In this document: one piece after another, positions 9,101 to 16,737 of the stretch
Layout: the number at the start of each line of letters is the position of its first letter
How positions within the stretch are numbered: the stretch's first letter is position 1
From: Bacillota bacterium
Lineage (GTDB): Bacteria > Bacillota > UBA4882 > UBA8346
Direction of reading: 5' to 3'
DNA: 64,000 nucleotides
Assembly: GCA_023392595.1 (NCBI GenBank)
Contig: JAEVYU010000034.1
Span: 62,001-126,000, forward strand
Made by a program: the position numbers and the translations under genes
Notes under the pieces: model-generated
Databases searched by the model: none
What the model was told of the DNA's origin: nothing
The model's input: the letters and a program-made list of their open reading frames with translations, nothing else

Positions 9101-10708
9101 CCGCCCCATCACGATATTTATTCCATTGAAGATTTGGCAGAGTTAATCCATGATCTGAAAAATGCCAATCAACAAGCTAGAATCAGTGTAAAACTTGTCT
9201 CAGAGGTAGGTGTAGGAACGATTGCGGCAGGAGTAGCCAAGGGACGTGCCGATCTGATTTTAATAAGTGGTTACGATGGTGGAACCGGCGCTTCCCCGCG
9301 TACCAGTATCAAACACGCCGGCCTTCCTTGGGAACTAGGCCTGGCGGAAACTCATCAAACGTTGCTTTTAAATAACCTGCGCAGCCGGGTAGTTTTAGAA
9401 ACCGATGGTAAATTAATGACTGGCAGAGATGTTGCGATTGCCGCCCTGCTTGGTGCTGAGGAATATGGTTTCGCCACTATGCCTTTGGTCGCCATAGGCT
9501 GTGTAATGATGAGAGTTTGTAACCTCGATACCTGCCCAGTTGGTATCGCCACTCAAAATCCCGAATTGCGCAAAAAATTCTGCGGCGATCCCGCCCATAT
9601 AGTCAATTTAATGCATTTCGTGGCTCAAGAGTTGCGTGAGATCATGGCTAACTTAGGCTTCCGGACAATTAATGAAATGATTGGCCGTACCGATAAACTG
9701 GAACCGGCTAAAGCAATCGCCCATTGGAAAGCCAAGGAACTCGATTTTTCAAATATTCTTTACCAACCGGAAGTTCCGGCGGAAGTGGGCCGTTATTGCC
9801 AAATTCATCAAAACCATGGATTAGATAAGACGCTTGATCAGGAAGCCCTTTTAAGAATATGTGAACCCGCACTTTATAGTGGCACGCCGGTTCAGGCTAC
9901 CCTGCCTATTCACAACACCAATCGGGTGGTAGGAACCATCCTAGGCAGTGAAGTCACTCGTAGGTTTGGTGCCAAAGGTTTACCCGAGGACACCATCAAA
10001 CTGCATTTTCAGGGTTCAGCCGGTCAAAGCTTCGGGGCTTTCGTTCCACCGGGTATCAGTCTAACATTGGAAGGCGATGCCAATGATTATATCGGCAAAG
10101 GGCTTTCCGGAGGAAAAATTATTGTATATCCTCCTGCTCAATCCACTTTTAACCCTGAGACCAATATGATTATCGGTAATGTTGCGTTTTACGGGGCGAC
10201 CAGCGGTGAAGCATATATCTACGGCGTTGCCGGTGAACGTTTCTGCGTTCGTAATAGCGGTATTAAAGCAGTTATTGAAGCGGTCGGCGATCATGCCTGT
10301 GAATATATGACCGGCGGACAGGTAGTCATTCTAGGCTCTACCGGCCGAAATTTTGCAGCCGGTATGTCCGGTGGTATCGCTTATATCATTGATGAAAATA
10401 AAGATTTTAAAACCCGATGCAATATGGAAATGGTGGATATAGAAACCTTAAACGAGCCGGAAGAAATACAAGAAGTACATCAGCTTATTGAGCGTCATGC
10501 GGAATATACCGGCAGCCGCCGGGCAAAACATATATTGGCCCATTGGGAACAGTATGTTACCCAATTCCTAAGAATTATCCCGCGTGATTACAAACGGGTC
10601 CTAGCAACGATGAAATCTCTTGAAAAAAGTGGTTTAAGCAAGGAAAAAATATTTATGGCCGCTTTTGAGGCCAATAAAAACGATTTAAAACGGGTTAGCG
10701 GAAATTAA
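6107..10708 (+). CDS. gltB: Glutamate synthase large (alpha) subunit
   Basis: Makes two glutamates from glutamine and 2-oxoglutarate, using electrons from GltD. From the ATG at 6107 the product is 1533 residues (family about 1500). A short propeptide ends at EHDACGIG, whose Cys becomes the N-terminal nucleophile of the class II glutaminase domain. GDGAGIL, LVHSRFSTNTFPSW and HNGEINTLRGN belong to the same domain. A central linker domain and the FMN barrel follow, with GAMSYGSISQESHE, GEGGEDPSRF and VKLVSEVGVGTIAAGVAKG. The 3Fe-4S cysteines lie in CNLDTCPVG, and the C-terminal GXGXG beta-helix follows at about 1260-1450. The start is chosen because a consensus promoter occupies the frame upstream and because the 26-residue lead to the Cys resembles the B. 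subtilis protein. It is co-transcribed with gltD 31 bases downstream. Confidence 0.97.
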   Translation: MTQTESFPEKQGLYDSQYEHDACGIGLVVNIKGVKSHEIITKGLTVLKNLDHRGARGAEANTGDGAGILIQIPHDFIKKTCAELGIKIPNPGQYAVGMLFLPSEPTLRAECEKIFTKIVGEEGQVLLGWRTVPTSDVSLGNSAKSCKPYIRQVIIARNPNIKDDLTFERKLYLIRKRSEKVIRYSGKNGYDHFYVASLSGRTIVYKGMLIPEQLEEFYPDLSDPAMDSALILVHSRFSTNTFPSWERAHPNRFLIHNGEINTLRGNINWMHARESMFQSEKFGDDISKVLPVINTDGSDSAMLDECLEFLMLAGRSLPHAMMMMIPEPWSKHESMSAEKKAFYEYHSCLMEPWDGPAAMAFSDGKIVGAVLDRNGLRPARYYITTDGLIIMASEVGVINLPADQVKEKGRLQPGRMLLVDTQAGRLITDDELKHALVTKYPYQQWLDQYLVTMDDLSPASTLPEIKPETLIQQQKAFGYTHEELRLILTPMAQDGVEPTGAMGIDTPLAVLSDQPQLLYNYFKQLFAQVTNPPIDAIREEIVTGTETYLGSEGNLLDPQPESCRQLKLITPILSNNELAKIAALDRSHFKAITLPMLYKVDESGSGLKKAMDLLCYAASQEIKAGANIIILSDRGVNKESAAIPALLAVSGLHHHLIREQVRTQVSLVVESAEPREVHHFALLLGYGASAINPYLAFETIANMVEQKMLKITDSHKAELNYTKAVIKGIVKTLSKMGISTIQSYQGAQIFEAVGLNQSVIDHYFTWTPSRIGGIGLDVIAREAEMRHQAAFSDRNAGNKVLETGGNYQWRRNGEYHLYNPETIHKLQQACRTNNYQLFKEYSALINDQTQRHCTLRGLLDFKSAGRPIPIDEVESIASICKRFKTGAMSYGSISQESHETLAIAMNRIGGKSNTGEGGEDPSRFIPDANGDSRCSAIKQVASGRFGVTSEYLVNAKEIQIKMAQGAKPGEGGQLPGRKVYPWVATVRHSTPGVGLISPPPHHDIYSIEDLAELIHDLKNANQQARISVKLVSEVGVGTIAAGVAKGRADLILISGYDGGTGASPRTSIKHAGLPWELGLAETHQTLLLNNLRSRVVLETDGKLMTGRDVAIAALLGAEEYGFATMPLVAIGCVMMRVCNLDTCPVGIATQNPELRKKFCGDPAHIVNLMHFVAQELREIMANLGFRTINEMIGRTDKLEPAKAIAHWKAKELDFSNILYQPEVPAEVGRYCQIHQNHGLDKTLDQEALLRICEPALYSGTPVQATLPIHNTNRVVGTILGSEVTRRFGAKGLPEDTIKLHFQGSAGQSFGAFVPPGISLTLEGDANDYIGKGLSGGKIIVYPPAQSTFNPETNMIIGNVAFYGATSGEAYIYGVAGERFCVRNSGIKAVIEAVGDHACEYMTGGQVVILGSTGRNFAAGMSGGIAYIIDENKDFKTRCNMEMVDIETLNEPEEIQEVHQLIERHAEYTGSRRAKHILAHWEQYVTQFLRIIPRDYKRVLATMKSLEKSGLSKEKIFMAAFEANKNDLKRVSGN

Positions 10709-10739
10709 CAATATTACCATTGCTTTGGGAGGAACCATT

Positions 10740-12212
10740 ATGGGTAAGCCAACCGGATTTCTAGAATACAAACGGGAATTGCCTTCCGATCGCCTGCCAA
10801 AAGAACGTCTCCAAGATTGGAATGAATTTCACAATCATTTCCCGGAGGAACAGCAACAAATTCAAGGAGCCCGTTGTATGGATTGCGGCGTTCCCTTTTG
10901 TCATAGCGGTTTATTACTTAACGGTATGGCTTCCGGCTGTCCCTTAAACAATTTAATCCCCGAATGGAACGATTTGGTATTTCGTGGTTTATGGCGCGAG
11001 GCAGCTAAAAGATTGATGCATACCAACTGTTTTCCGGAATTTACCGGCCGGGTATGCCCAGCCCCTTGTGAGGGTTCATGTACTTTGGGAATGCATGAAC
11101 CGGCAGTAACCATTAAAACCAATGAATGTTCCATCATTGATAAAGCTTTTGAAGAAGACTGGATTATTCCGGAACCCCCGGCAAAGCGTAGCGGGAAAAA
11201 AGTAGCGGTAATCGGTTCCGGCCCTTCGGGACTTGCCTGTGCGAATATGCTTAACAAAGCCGGACATACGGTGACCGTATTTGAAAGGGCCGACCGGATC
11301 GGCGGCCTCTTAATGTATGGGATTCCCAACATGAAGTTGGACAAGAAAATTGTCCAGCGGCGGGTTGACTTGATGGCCGCCGAGGGAGTCGTCTTTGTCA
11401 CCAAAACCGAGGTCGGTAAGGATTATGAAGCCGGTAAACTGCTGAAAGAATTCGATGCCGTGGTTCTATGCGGCGGAGCTACCAAACCCCGCGATTTGGC
11501 TGTTGAGGGCAGAGGGTTAAAAGGCGTCCATTTCGCAATGGACTTTTTAACGGCCAATACCAAGAGCTTGCTGGATTCCGCTCACCAAGACGGCCAATAC
11601 ATTTCTGCCAAGGATAAAGATGTTATTGTCATCGGAGGCGGCGATACGGGTACCGATTGTGTGGCCACCGCTTTGCGTCACGGTTGCAAGAGTTTAGCCC
11701 AATTTGAAATTGTCCCGATGCCTCCCAATACAAGAACTGCCGATAATCCTTGGCCCCAATGGCCGAAGGTTTACAAACTGGATTATGGTCAGGAAGAAGC
11801 TGCTGAAATTTTCGGAGCGGATCCTCGCCTCTATTGTATCAATACTAAAAAATTAGTCGGCGATGATAACGGCCAATTGAAAGAAGTCCATACTATCGCC
11901 GTCAAGTGGGAAAAAGACAGCACTGGCCGCTTTGTTTCCAAGGAAGTTCCGGGGAGTGAAAAAGTCTGGCCGGCCCAGTTGGTTTTGCTGGCCATGGGTT
12001 TCCTCGGTCCGGAGGAGAATTTATTGAAGGCTTTCGGTGTTGAGCAAGACAGCCGAACCAATGCCAAAGCTGAATATGGCCAATTTACCACCAATGTTAA
12101 AGGTGTTTTCGCTGCCGGCGACATGCGGCGCGGCCAAAGTTTGGTGGTCTGGGCAATCAATGAAGGCATCAGCGCAGCCAGGGAATGCGACCAGTATTTA
12201 ATGAGGAAATGA
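10740..12212 (+). CDS. gltD: Glutamate synthase small (beta) subunit, NADPH oxidoreductase
   Basis: Passes electrons from NADPH through FAD and two 4Fe-4S clusters to GltB. It has 490 residues from the ATG at 10740, preceded by GGGAGG seven bases away. The N-terminal ferredoxin-like cysteines are in CMDCGVPFCHSG, GCPLNNLIPEW and GRVCPAPCEGSC. The FAD Rossmann motif is GSGPSGLACA at about 150, with GGLLMYGIPNMKL following. The NADPH motif is GGGDTGTDC at about 295, and the FAD-closing block is GVFAAGDMRRGQSLVVWAI. It is the second gene of gltBD. No clear U-tailed terminator follows; instead there is a long imperfect inverted repeat at 12254-12336. Confidence 0.97.
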   Translation: MGKPTGFLEYKRELPSDRLPKERLQDWNEFHNHFPEEQQQIQGARCMDCGVPFCHSGLLLNGMASGCPLNNLIPEWNDLVFRGLWREAAKRLMHTNCFPEFTGRVCPAPCEGSCTLGMHEPAVTIKTNECSIIDKAFEEDWIIPEPPAKRSGKKVAVIGSGPSGLACANMLNKAGHTVTVFERADRIGGLLMYGIPNMKLDKKIVQRRVDLMAAEGVVFVTKTEVGKDYEAGKLLKEFDAVVLCGGATKPRDLAVEGRGLKGVHFAMDFLTANTKSLLDSAHQDGQYISAKDKDVIVIGGGDTGTDCVATALRHGCKSLAQFEIVPMPPNTRTADNPWPQWPKVYKLDYGQEEAAEIFGADPRLYCINTKKLVGDDNGQLKEVHTIAVKWEKDSTGRFVSKEVPGSEKVWPAQLVLLAMGFLGPEENLLKAFGVEQDSRTNAKAEYGQFTTNVKGVFAAGDMRRGQSLVVWAINEGISAARECDQYLMRK

Positions 12213-12253
12213 ATTAACTTTATCCCCCTATTTTAATTCAATAGGAATATCAT

Positions 12254-12336
12254 AAAATCCTACGATTAAAAACCGCCTAACGTTGAAAGGTACTTCCCTC
12301 TGAACGTAAAGTGGTTTAAAATGATTGTAGGATTTT
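12254..12336. repeat. 83-bp imperfect inverted repeat downstream of gltD
   Basis: The outer 10 bases are exact (AAAATCCTAC at 12254-12263 against GTAGGATTTT at 12327-12336). Pairing continues inward through an AAACC/GGTTT block and an ACGTT/AACGT block, interrupted by mismatches and a 3-base bulge. A transcript would fold into one long hairpin. It could be a stabilising 3' hairpin for gltBD mRNA, a miniature inverted-repeat element or a small RNA. There is no T-run at its end. Confidence 0.6.
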
Positions 12337-12451
12337 GTTATCTACCCTAACTCATTGAGCGAGTACAAATTCAAAAAAGACAACTTCCCATAAATATTTT
12401 GAATACCGAACTACGACTCAATATAACTGTTTAAAACCAAAGGAGCTTATG

Positions 12452-13081
12452 ATGTTACACACCGAAAATATCGAAGTATTCAATTTCAAAGGGGCCTTCC
12501 GGGGTATGAGAAATCCCATGGCTAGCTGGCATCGGTCCGATACAGTCTTTGACAGCGCCAGCGGTGCATTGGTAACCTTAGGCGAAAATGATCGCAAATT
12601 AGCTTTAACTTTAGTTGCTTCCGGAAGCGACCACCGCAAATTTATACGGCAAATCCTGGTGAGTATGGATATTATCGCTCCGGATTATTGGTGGAAGGAA
12701 ATGGATACTTATAAAGTCGGTACCGTTGCCAATAGCACCAGCACCATGCACAAATTGACTTCAAAGCCGTTAACTATGGAAGATTTTAGCTGGGATCAAC
12801 CCACGCCCTATCGCCAGCAACTGCTGGTACATTTGAATGAGCTAATCGACAGTTATAAAAAACTTACCCAAAACGACGAGACCGAAGGGGCTAAAAAAAT
12901 CTGGCGGGAATTGATTCAAGACCTGCCGATGAGTTTTCATTATACCCGCACTTGGACCAGTAATTATGAAAGCTTGCGCCATATCTACCACGCCAGAAAA
13001 AATCATAAACTCTCCGAGTGGCATGATTTCTGCAGAGCACTAGAGACGTTGCCTTTCAGTGAATTAATTACGATTCAATAA
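12452..13081 (+). CDS. Divergent ThyX-like (flavin-dependent thymidylate synthase fold) protein
   Basis: About 209 residues. The ATG at 12452 is seven bases from an AAGGAG site; an ATG directly before it is the alternative. Two blocks recall ThyX in order and spacing. A middle block, HRKFIRQILVSMDIIAP then YWWKEMDTYKVG and NSTSTMHK, sits where ThyX has its substrate-binding RHRxxSxNxxSxR motif. A C-terminal block, DLPMSFHYTRTWTSNYESL then ARKNHKLSEWHDF, resembles the ThyX LPLNxYTRFxWxxNxxSL and ADSHAQWE segments. The signature arginines are not kept; only the Asn and Ser remain. Related proteins occur widely in Firmicutes and their phages as conserved hypotheticals (family recollection). The dihydrofolate reductase gene downstream supports a nucleotide/folate role. 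Catalysis of dTMP synthesis is not demonstrated. Confidence 0.6.
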   Translation: MLHTENIEVFNFKGAFRGMRNPMASWHRSDTVFDSASGALVTLGENDRKLALTLVASGSDHRKFIRQILVSMDIIAPDYWWKEMDTYKVGTVANSTSTMHKLTSKPLTMEDFSWDQPTPYRQQLLVHLNELIDSYKKLTQNDETEGAKKIWRELIQDLPMSFHYTRTWTSNYESLRHIYHARKNHKLSEWHDFCRALETLPFSELITIQ

Positions 13082-13095
13082 GGAAAATTCAAAAG

Positions 13096-13161
13096 GTTCT
13101 TCTCTGCGTCTCCGTGCCTCTGTGGCTAAATGAATAGGCTGCAAAGACACGGAGAAAAGCT
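13096..13161. repeat. Dispersed intergenic repeat of the CTCTGCGTCTCCGTG type
   Basis: The short spacer carries TTCTCTGCGTCTCCGTGCC and, further on, GACACGGAGAAAAG in the opposite sense, an imperfect inverted pair. Related sequence recurs near 38950-39056. This kind of low-complexity intergenic repeat is seen in many environmental bacterial genomes; no function is known to me. Confidence 0.5.
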
Positions 13162-13224
13162 TCATAAGAACAACCTCAAAAATGCTAGGGTAAAATGTTA
13201 TTCCTGGGTGGTGAAGGTGAAGCG

Positions 13225-13719
13225 GTGATTTCTTTAATAGCAGCAATATCCAAAAACGGGGTCATTGGAAAAGACGGGCGTCTTCCATGGGATCTTCCTG
13301 CGGATCTCGCCTATTTCAAAAAAACCACCCTGGGACATCCGGTGATCATGGGCCGCAAAACCTTCGAATCTCTAGGTAAACCATTACCAGGGCGGAAAAA
13401 TGTAGTGATAACCAAAAGTCGGATTTATAATCCCCCAAATTGCCTGATTTTTCATTCCATCGATGAAGCCAAGAATTTTTGTGAGGATAAGCATGGTTTT
13501 ATCATCGGTGGGTCTCAAATCTACCGGGAATTCTTCCCCTATGCCGACCGGCTTTATATTACCTTAATCAATGAGGACTTTGCAGGTGATAGCTTCTTTC
13601 CGGTGATTGAACCCCAAATGTGGCGGCTCATCTCTCAATCCAAAGGGGAACGGAACGAGCACAACCCCTATGACTATTCTTTTTTGGTTTATGGTAAAGA
13701 CCTGCAAACCAATTCATAA
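13225..13719 (+). CDS. folA: Dihydrofolate reductase
   Basis: Reduces dihydrofolate to tetrahydrofolate with NADPH. It has 164 residues from a GTG at 13225, which follows an AAGGTGA site; the frame is open further upstream but the extra residues do not match the family. Diagnostic blocks are LIAAISKNGVIGKDGRLPW with the Trp of the Met20 loop, DLAYFKKTTLGHPVIMGRKT around the substrate and NADPH sites, FIIGGSQIYREF (the GG dinucleotide-binding turn), and ADRLYITLI. It sits 143 bases after the ThyX-like gene and may share its transcript. Its last six bases overlap the convergent flavodoxin-like reductase gene. Confidence 0.95.
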   Translation: MISLIAAISKNGVIGKDGRLPWDLPADLAYFKKTTLGHPVIMGRKTFESLGKPLPGRKNVVITKSRIYNPPNCLIFHSIDEAKNFCEDKHGFIIGGSQIYREFFPYADRLYITLINEDFAGDSFFPVIEPQMWRLISQSKGERNEHNPYDYSFLVYGKDLQTNS

Positions 13720-14268
13720 CATCGTTTTGCCTAATTCATACGCTTCTTTGATAACTTGTTCCTGTTTTACAACTTCCCCTCTTTGGGACACTCCCGGTAC
13801 AATCAATTGAGCGGTTAATTGAATCTCCAAATATTGCAATGCCTTTTCAAAAAATGTTATCACGGGCCGGACGGTTTCGGGATTATTTTCTTCAAAAGGG
13901 ATGATAATTGCCGCTTTTTTACCCCTGATGCCTTTTCTGTTTAGTTCACCATTAAAATAGACTAGCCGGTCCACAAAACATTTGATGAGTGCGGTTGGCC
14001 CATACCAATATACCGGGGTGCCAAAAATAATGATATCGCTGGCAATGATTTTATGGTAAATCGAAATCATGTCGTCATTTCGGGTACATTCTTGGGTAGT
14101 CCAACAAACATGGCATCCGGTACACTCCTGGATTGTTAAATCCCCTAAGAACAATGTTTCAGTGATGGCTCCCTTCTCCCGGGCTCCCTCCAATGTCTTT
14201 TCCATTAAAACATGGGTATTTCCGTTTTTTCGCGGACTTCCCATTATCCCCAATACTTGTCCGGCCAT
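13714..14268 (-). CDS. NADPH-dependent FMN reductase / flavodoxin-fold oxidoreductase
   Basis: A 184-residue flavodoxin-fold protein. The N-terminal VLGIMGSPRKNGNTHVL is the FMN phosphate-binding loop of the NADPH-dependent FMN reductase family. A CTGCHVCW pair of cysteines at about 50 recalls iron-sulfur flavoproteins and related multimeric reductases, and IIFGTPVYWYGPTALIK is the second FMN-contacting segment. Such proteins reduce quinones, nitro compounds or flavin cargo; the substrate is not readable. Its start lies six bases from the end of the upstream acetyltransferase gene, so the two form an operon. The 3' end overlaps folA by six bases in convergent orientation. Confidence 0.85.
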   Translation of the reverse strand: MAGQVLGIMGSPRKNGNTHVLMEKTLEGAREKGAITETLFLGDLTIQECTGCHVCWTTQECTRNDDMISIYHKIIASDIIIFGTPVYWYGPTALIKCFVDRLVYFNGELNRKGIRGKKAAIIIPFEENNPETVRPVITFFEKALQYLEIQLTAQLIVPGVSQRGEVVKQEQVIKEAYELGKTML

Positions 14269-14274
14269 TTTCGA

Positions 14275-14802
14275 TTACCGCCTCCCACTTCTTAATTCAA
14301 CAAGCTCAAACCATTTGGGATCGGCCAATACGACCGAACGTTCCTTATGCCACTTTGGGGCCGTCCAGTACCGTTCCAGAAGCATCACGGCTTCCTCCTC
14401 GCTTACCAAACGGAACCCATATTTTTGGTAAAACCGAATGGCCCAAAAGGCATCGGCCCAGGTTCCAATTAAAACCGGCCCGGAAATGGACTGATATAAA
14501 TGGGTAAGAAGCTTGCCGCCAATCCCCCGGTGCTGCATTCCCGTTTGTACATAGGCGTGTCGGATCAAGGTTACATCTTTTAGGGGCTGCACACCCATGA
14601 CCCCTACCAACCTTTGGTCCGTCTCATATCCCCAGAAATTGATACCGCTTTTGATTTCTCTTTCCAGTCTATCCTCAGACATATAAGGAATATGATAATG
14701 TTCAGCCGGGATTATCTTCCGATATATTTGGGCGGCATCATTAATGATTTGATAAATTTCTTCGAAATCCTCATGGATTGAGTGCTCACATTGACGAATC
14801 AT
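14275..14802 (-). CDS. GNAT-family N-acetyltransferase
   Basis: About 175 residues from the ATG at 14802, which has an AAGGTGG site at good distance; the frame is open 24 bases further. The GNAT core is visible: GVMGVQPLKDVTLIRHAYVQ (strands 4), the acetyl-CoA loop QHRGIGGKLLTHL, then WAIRFYQKYGFRLV near 130. The acyl acceptor (small molecule or protein) cannot be deduced. It is the first gene of a two-gene unit with the flavodoxin-like reductase. Confidence 0.87.
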   Translation of the reverse strand: MIRQCEHSIHEDFEEIYQIINDAAQIYRKIIPAEHYHIPYMSEDRLEREIKSGINFWGYETDQRLVGVMGVQPLKDVTLIRHAYVQTGMQHRGIGGKLLTHLYQSISGPVLIGTWADAFWAIRFYQKYGFRLVSEEEAVMLLERYWTAPKWHKERSVVLADPKWFELVELRSGRR

Positions 14803-14910
14803 GTTTACCACCTTTTTGAAAATCAATTTTTTCTTTCCTCATGGGTAATATAACATGACCGCACTATCTTCCGACAGCTCCACTTGGGTGCTATTTTAAA
14901 GGTACCAATT

Positions 14911-15033
14911 ATGAAAGAGTATATTGAGAATTGTCGGGGGTATTTTAATCCATCATCATTCAAAAAATATTTCGAAGACGAAAGCTCATTTTTACCCCTA
15001 AAAGGTGATAATCATCGAAAATATTTTAAATAA
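14911..15033 (+). CDS. Possible 40-residue small protein or leader peptide
   Basis: An ATG at 14911 follows AAAGGTACCAATT, a usable ribosome site, and opens a 40-codon frame (MKEYIENCRGYFNP at its start) ending at TAA 15031-15033. It overlaps the start of the DUF3793 gene by 29 bases in another frame, so it could couple translation to that gene. No family recognised; it may be spurious. Confidence 0.3.
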   Translation: MKEYIENCRGYFNPSSFKKYFEDESSFLPLKGDNHRKYFK

Positions 15034-15562
15034 AGTTATTCTTTATCATATTGCGCCGACTATTCTGAAGCTCAAACCGGCTAATCTAATTAATTTCGCG
15101 GAATCTAACCGGCTTTATCCATCATGGCGCAATTTTTCGAGAAAACAAATCCGGGCGTTCTTCGCTGATTTTTCATTCGATGAGGGACTTGAATATCAAG
15201 AAATCTATCATTATCCTGGAAAGCAAGCCCTCGTCCTGTTCTATGATAAGAGAATGCTGGAAAAAGTCCTCTTTAACCAAAAAAACCGGAATTTCTTGGC
15301 GGATTGCGGATATTCAATGAATCAAAATGTTGGCGGGTATTTAGAGCAACTATCCCATAGACTGCTTTACCCAAAATTCCCCCACGAAATCGGAGTGTTT
15401 TTGGGAATCCCCCTTGGTGATGTCATAGGCTTTATTGCGAATAACGGGAAAAACTATATTTTTAATCATTATTGGAAAGTTTATCAAAATCCCCTTACCG
15501 CAAAAAAAATTTTCGCTTCTTTTGATCAGGCGAAAATTGATTTATACAGAAGATTCTGTTAA
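15005..15562 (+). CDS. DUF3793 family protein
   Basis: About 185 residues. The order of conserved segments matches DUF3793 as I know it: YHIAPTILKLKPANLINF near the N-terminus, a middle basic helix with ALVLFYDKRMLEK, then FPHEIGVFLGIPLGDVIGF and NHYWKVYQNP near the C-terminus. The family is common in anaerobic Firmicutes, often near iron or metal metabolism genes; the activity is unknown. The GTG at 15005 lacks an ideal ribosome site, so the exact start is uncertain, and translation could be coupled to the 40-codon frame that overlaps it. Confidence 0.8.
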   Translation: MIIIENILNKVILYHIAPTILKLKPANLINFAESNRLYPSWRNFSRKQIRAFFADFSFDEGLEYQEIYHYPGKQALVLFYDKRMLEKVLFNQKNRNFLADCGYSMNQNVGGYLEQLSHRLLYPKFPHEIGVFLGIPLGDVIGFIANNGKNYIFNHYWKVYQNPLTAKKIFASFDQAKIDLYRRFC

Positions 15563-15575
15563 AGAGTACCCGGTA

Positions 15576-16049
15576 TTATTTCTTCCCGCCCATTCCCACC
15601 AACTTCAATAAATTCTCAAAATTGGTATAGTCCAACCACGGTTCCTTGCCGTTTCTCATTCTGGCTTTGGCCAATGCCAACTGTAAGTTGATAAATGTAA
15701 CTTGCCTCTCTAAAAAGTAAACATTCTCCACTCTCGGATCGGAAAGATCGGCATAGTTATAGCGATTAATAGCTGTCTGATAATTATCAAGCGCTTTTTT
15801 GACCTCCTGATCCATCATAAACTCTATTTTTACACAATCATCATGACCCAGATAAGAGGTTTCGTTACCGCCCGGGGCTCCGGTAGGGACCTTACGAAAA
15901 TAAAATGGCTCCGAATTCTTCTCCGCAGGTTCCAGGTCATGGGGTACATTTGCCCCTTCGGCATCTTTTGGGGAGGTTATTTTTTCTGATTTTTTTTCAA
16001 GAGAGTAACCATGGATTAACTTAGAAGTAGGATTGGTTTTGAAAATCAT
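15576..16049 (-). CDS. Hypothetical protein
   Basis: A 157-residue hydrophilic protein I do not recognise. The first 70 residues are rich in Lys, Glu, Ser and Pro and look disordered; the second half is helical, with VKKALDNYQTAINRYNYAD and LERQVTFINLQLALAKARM suggesting a short helical bundle. There is no signal peptide or membrane segment. AGGAG sits seven bases before the ATG, a strong start. It converges with the DUF3793 gene and is divergent from sspH. Confidence 0.65.
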   Translation of the reverse strand: MIFKTNPTSKLIHGYSLEKKSEKITSPKDAEGANVPHDLEPAEKNSEPFYFRKVPTGAPGGNETSYLGHDDCVKIEFMMDQEVKKALDNYQTAINRYNYADLSDPRVENVYFLERQVTFINLQLALAKARMRNGKEPWLDYTNFENLLKLVGMGGKK

Positions 16050-16101
16050 ATGAACACTCCTATCCCGATAAGATTTTTAAAACTTGGCTCATCTCAAATT
16101 A

Positions 16102-16131
16102 TGAAAATGGATGCTCCGCTATTCCATAAAA
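16102..16131 (+). promoter_or_regulatory. Candidate sigma-G promoter of the sspH-like gene
   Basis: TGAAAA at 16102-16107 and CATAAAA at 16125-16131 with a 17-base spacer. The forespore sigma-G consensus is TGAATA and CATACTA, so five of six and five of seven positions agree. The position, about 55 bases before the TTG start, and the spore-specific product support the reading. Confidence 0.5.
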
Positions 16132-16186
16132 ATGTATAAAAAGGCCCGTTTAGGGGATCATTAACCAAAAAAGGAGAGTGAGCCGA

Positions 16187-16357
16187 TTGAACTACGAGCG
16201 GGTGAAGGAAATCATAGAATCTCACGGAGTCATTGCGGTGAATTATCATGAATCCCCGGTATGGCTGGAGCAAATTACCGATGATCAAAATGTGGAGATA
16301 ACCACCCTTGATACCAATCAACGCATGGAAGTGCCCATAGATCAGCTCACTGAATAA
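16187..16357 (+). CDS. sspH: Small acid-soluble spore protein, H-type
   Basis: A 56-residue protein starting at TTG 16187, ten bases after an AAGGAGAG site. It opens NYERVKEIIESHGVIAVNY, continues with a PVWLEQI strand, and ends EVPIDQLTE. This matches the H-type SASP pattern: a helix with RAKEI, a short gap, then V-x-Y-x-G-x-P-V-W-I and a C-terminal VxxLEE. These minor spore proteins are made in the forespore and packed in the dormant core. Together with the sigma-G-like promoter it is the best evidence that the organism sporulates. The family (about 59 residues) and length agree. Confidence 0.8.
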   Translation: MNYERVKEIIESHGVIAVNYHESPVWLEQITDDQNVEITTLDTNQRMEVPIDQLTE

Positions 16358-16467
16358 ATGGATGCCGTTCATATAAGCTTCGGCCCAGGTTTAAAAAACG
16401 CTAAAGTTTTTTGGGGAAGCGACGAAAAAAGTATTACATGATCCATAACCTAAAGGAGTCGACATTC

Positions 16468-16605
16468 ATGACAAAAAAGAATGATGAATTCAATTTGGAA
16501 ACAAAATATCGGGTTGCGAATTTTAACCAGATTGTCGGAATTGCTGAAAAATTAATGACTTCATTGGTAAAGAGGGCCCAGCAAGTGGATAAAATCTCAA
16601 AATAA
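16468..16605 (+). CDS. Hypothetical 45-residue protein
   Basis: Starts at ATG 16468, with AAAGGAG ten bases before it; the frame is open further upstream without a better site. The product begins TKKNDEFNLETKYRVANF and continues as an amphipathic, Lys-rich helix through EKLMTSLVKRAQQVDKI. No family recognised. It lies between sspH and the cold-shock gene and may be another sporulation- or stress-linked small protein, which is only a guess from position. Confidence 0.5.
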   Translation: MTKKNDEFNLETKYRVANFNQIVGIAEKLMTSLVKRAQQVDKISK

Positions 16606-16630
16606 TACCAACATTAGCGATATCTTATCA

Positions 16631-16660
16631 TTGACAATCTAGTTGGTAATATGTTATAAT
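16631..16660 (+). promoter_or_regulatory. Consensus sigma-A promoter of the cold-shock gene
   Basis: TTGACA at 16631-16636 and TATAAT at 16655-16660 with an 18-base spacer. It leaves a 5' leader of roughly 70 bases before the ATG at 16738, in keeping with the long leaders of cold-shock mRNAs. Confidence 0.8.
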
Positions 16661-16737
16661 AATTAAACGTGGTTATCATTGCGTTTTCAAGGAACGTATA
16701 GTAATAAAACCACGGATTTATGTAGGAGGAATTTTGA

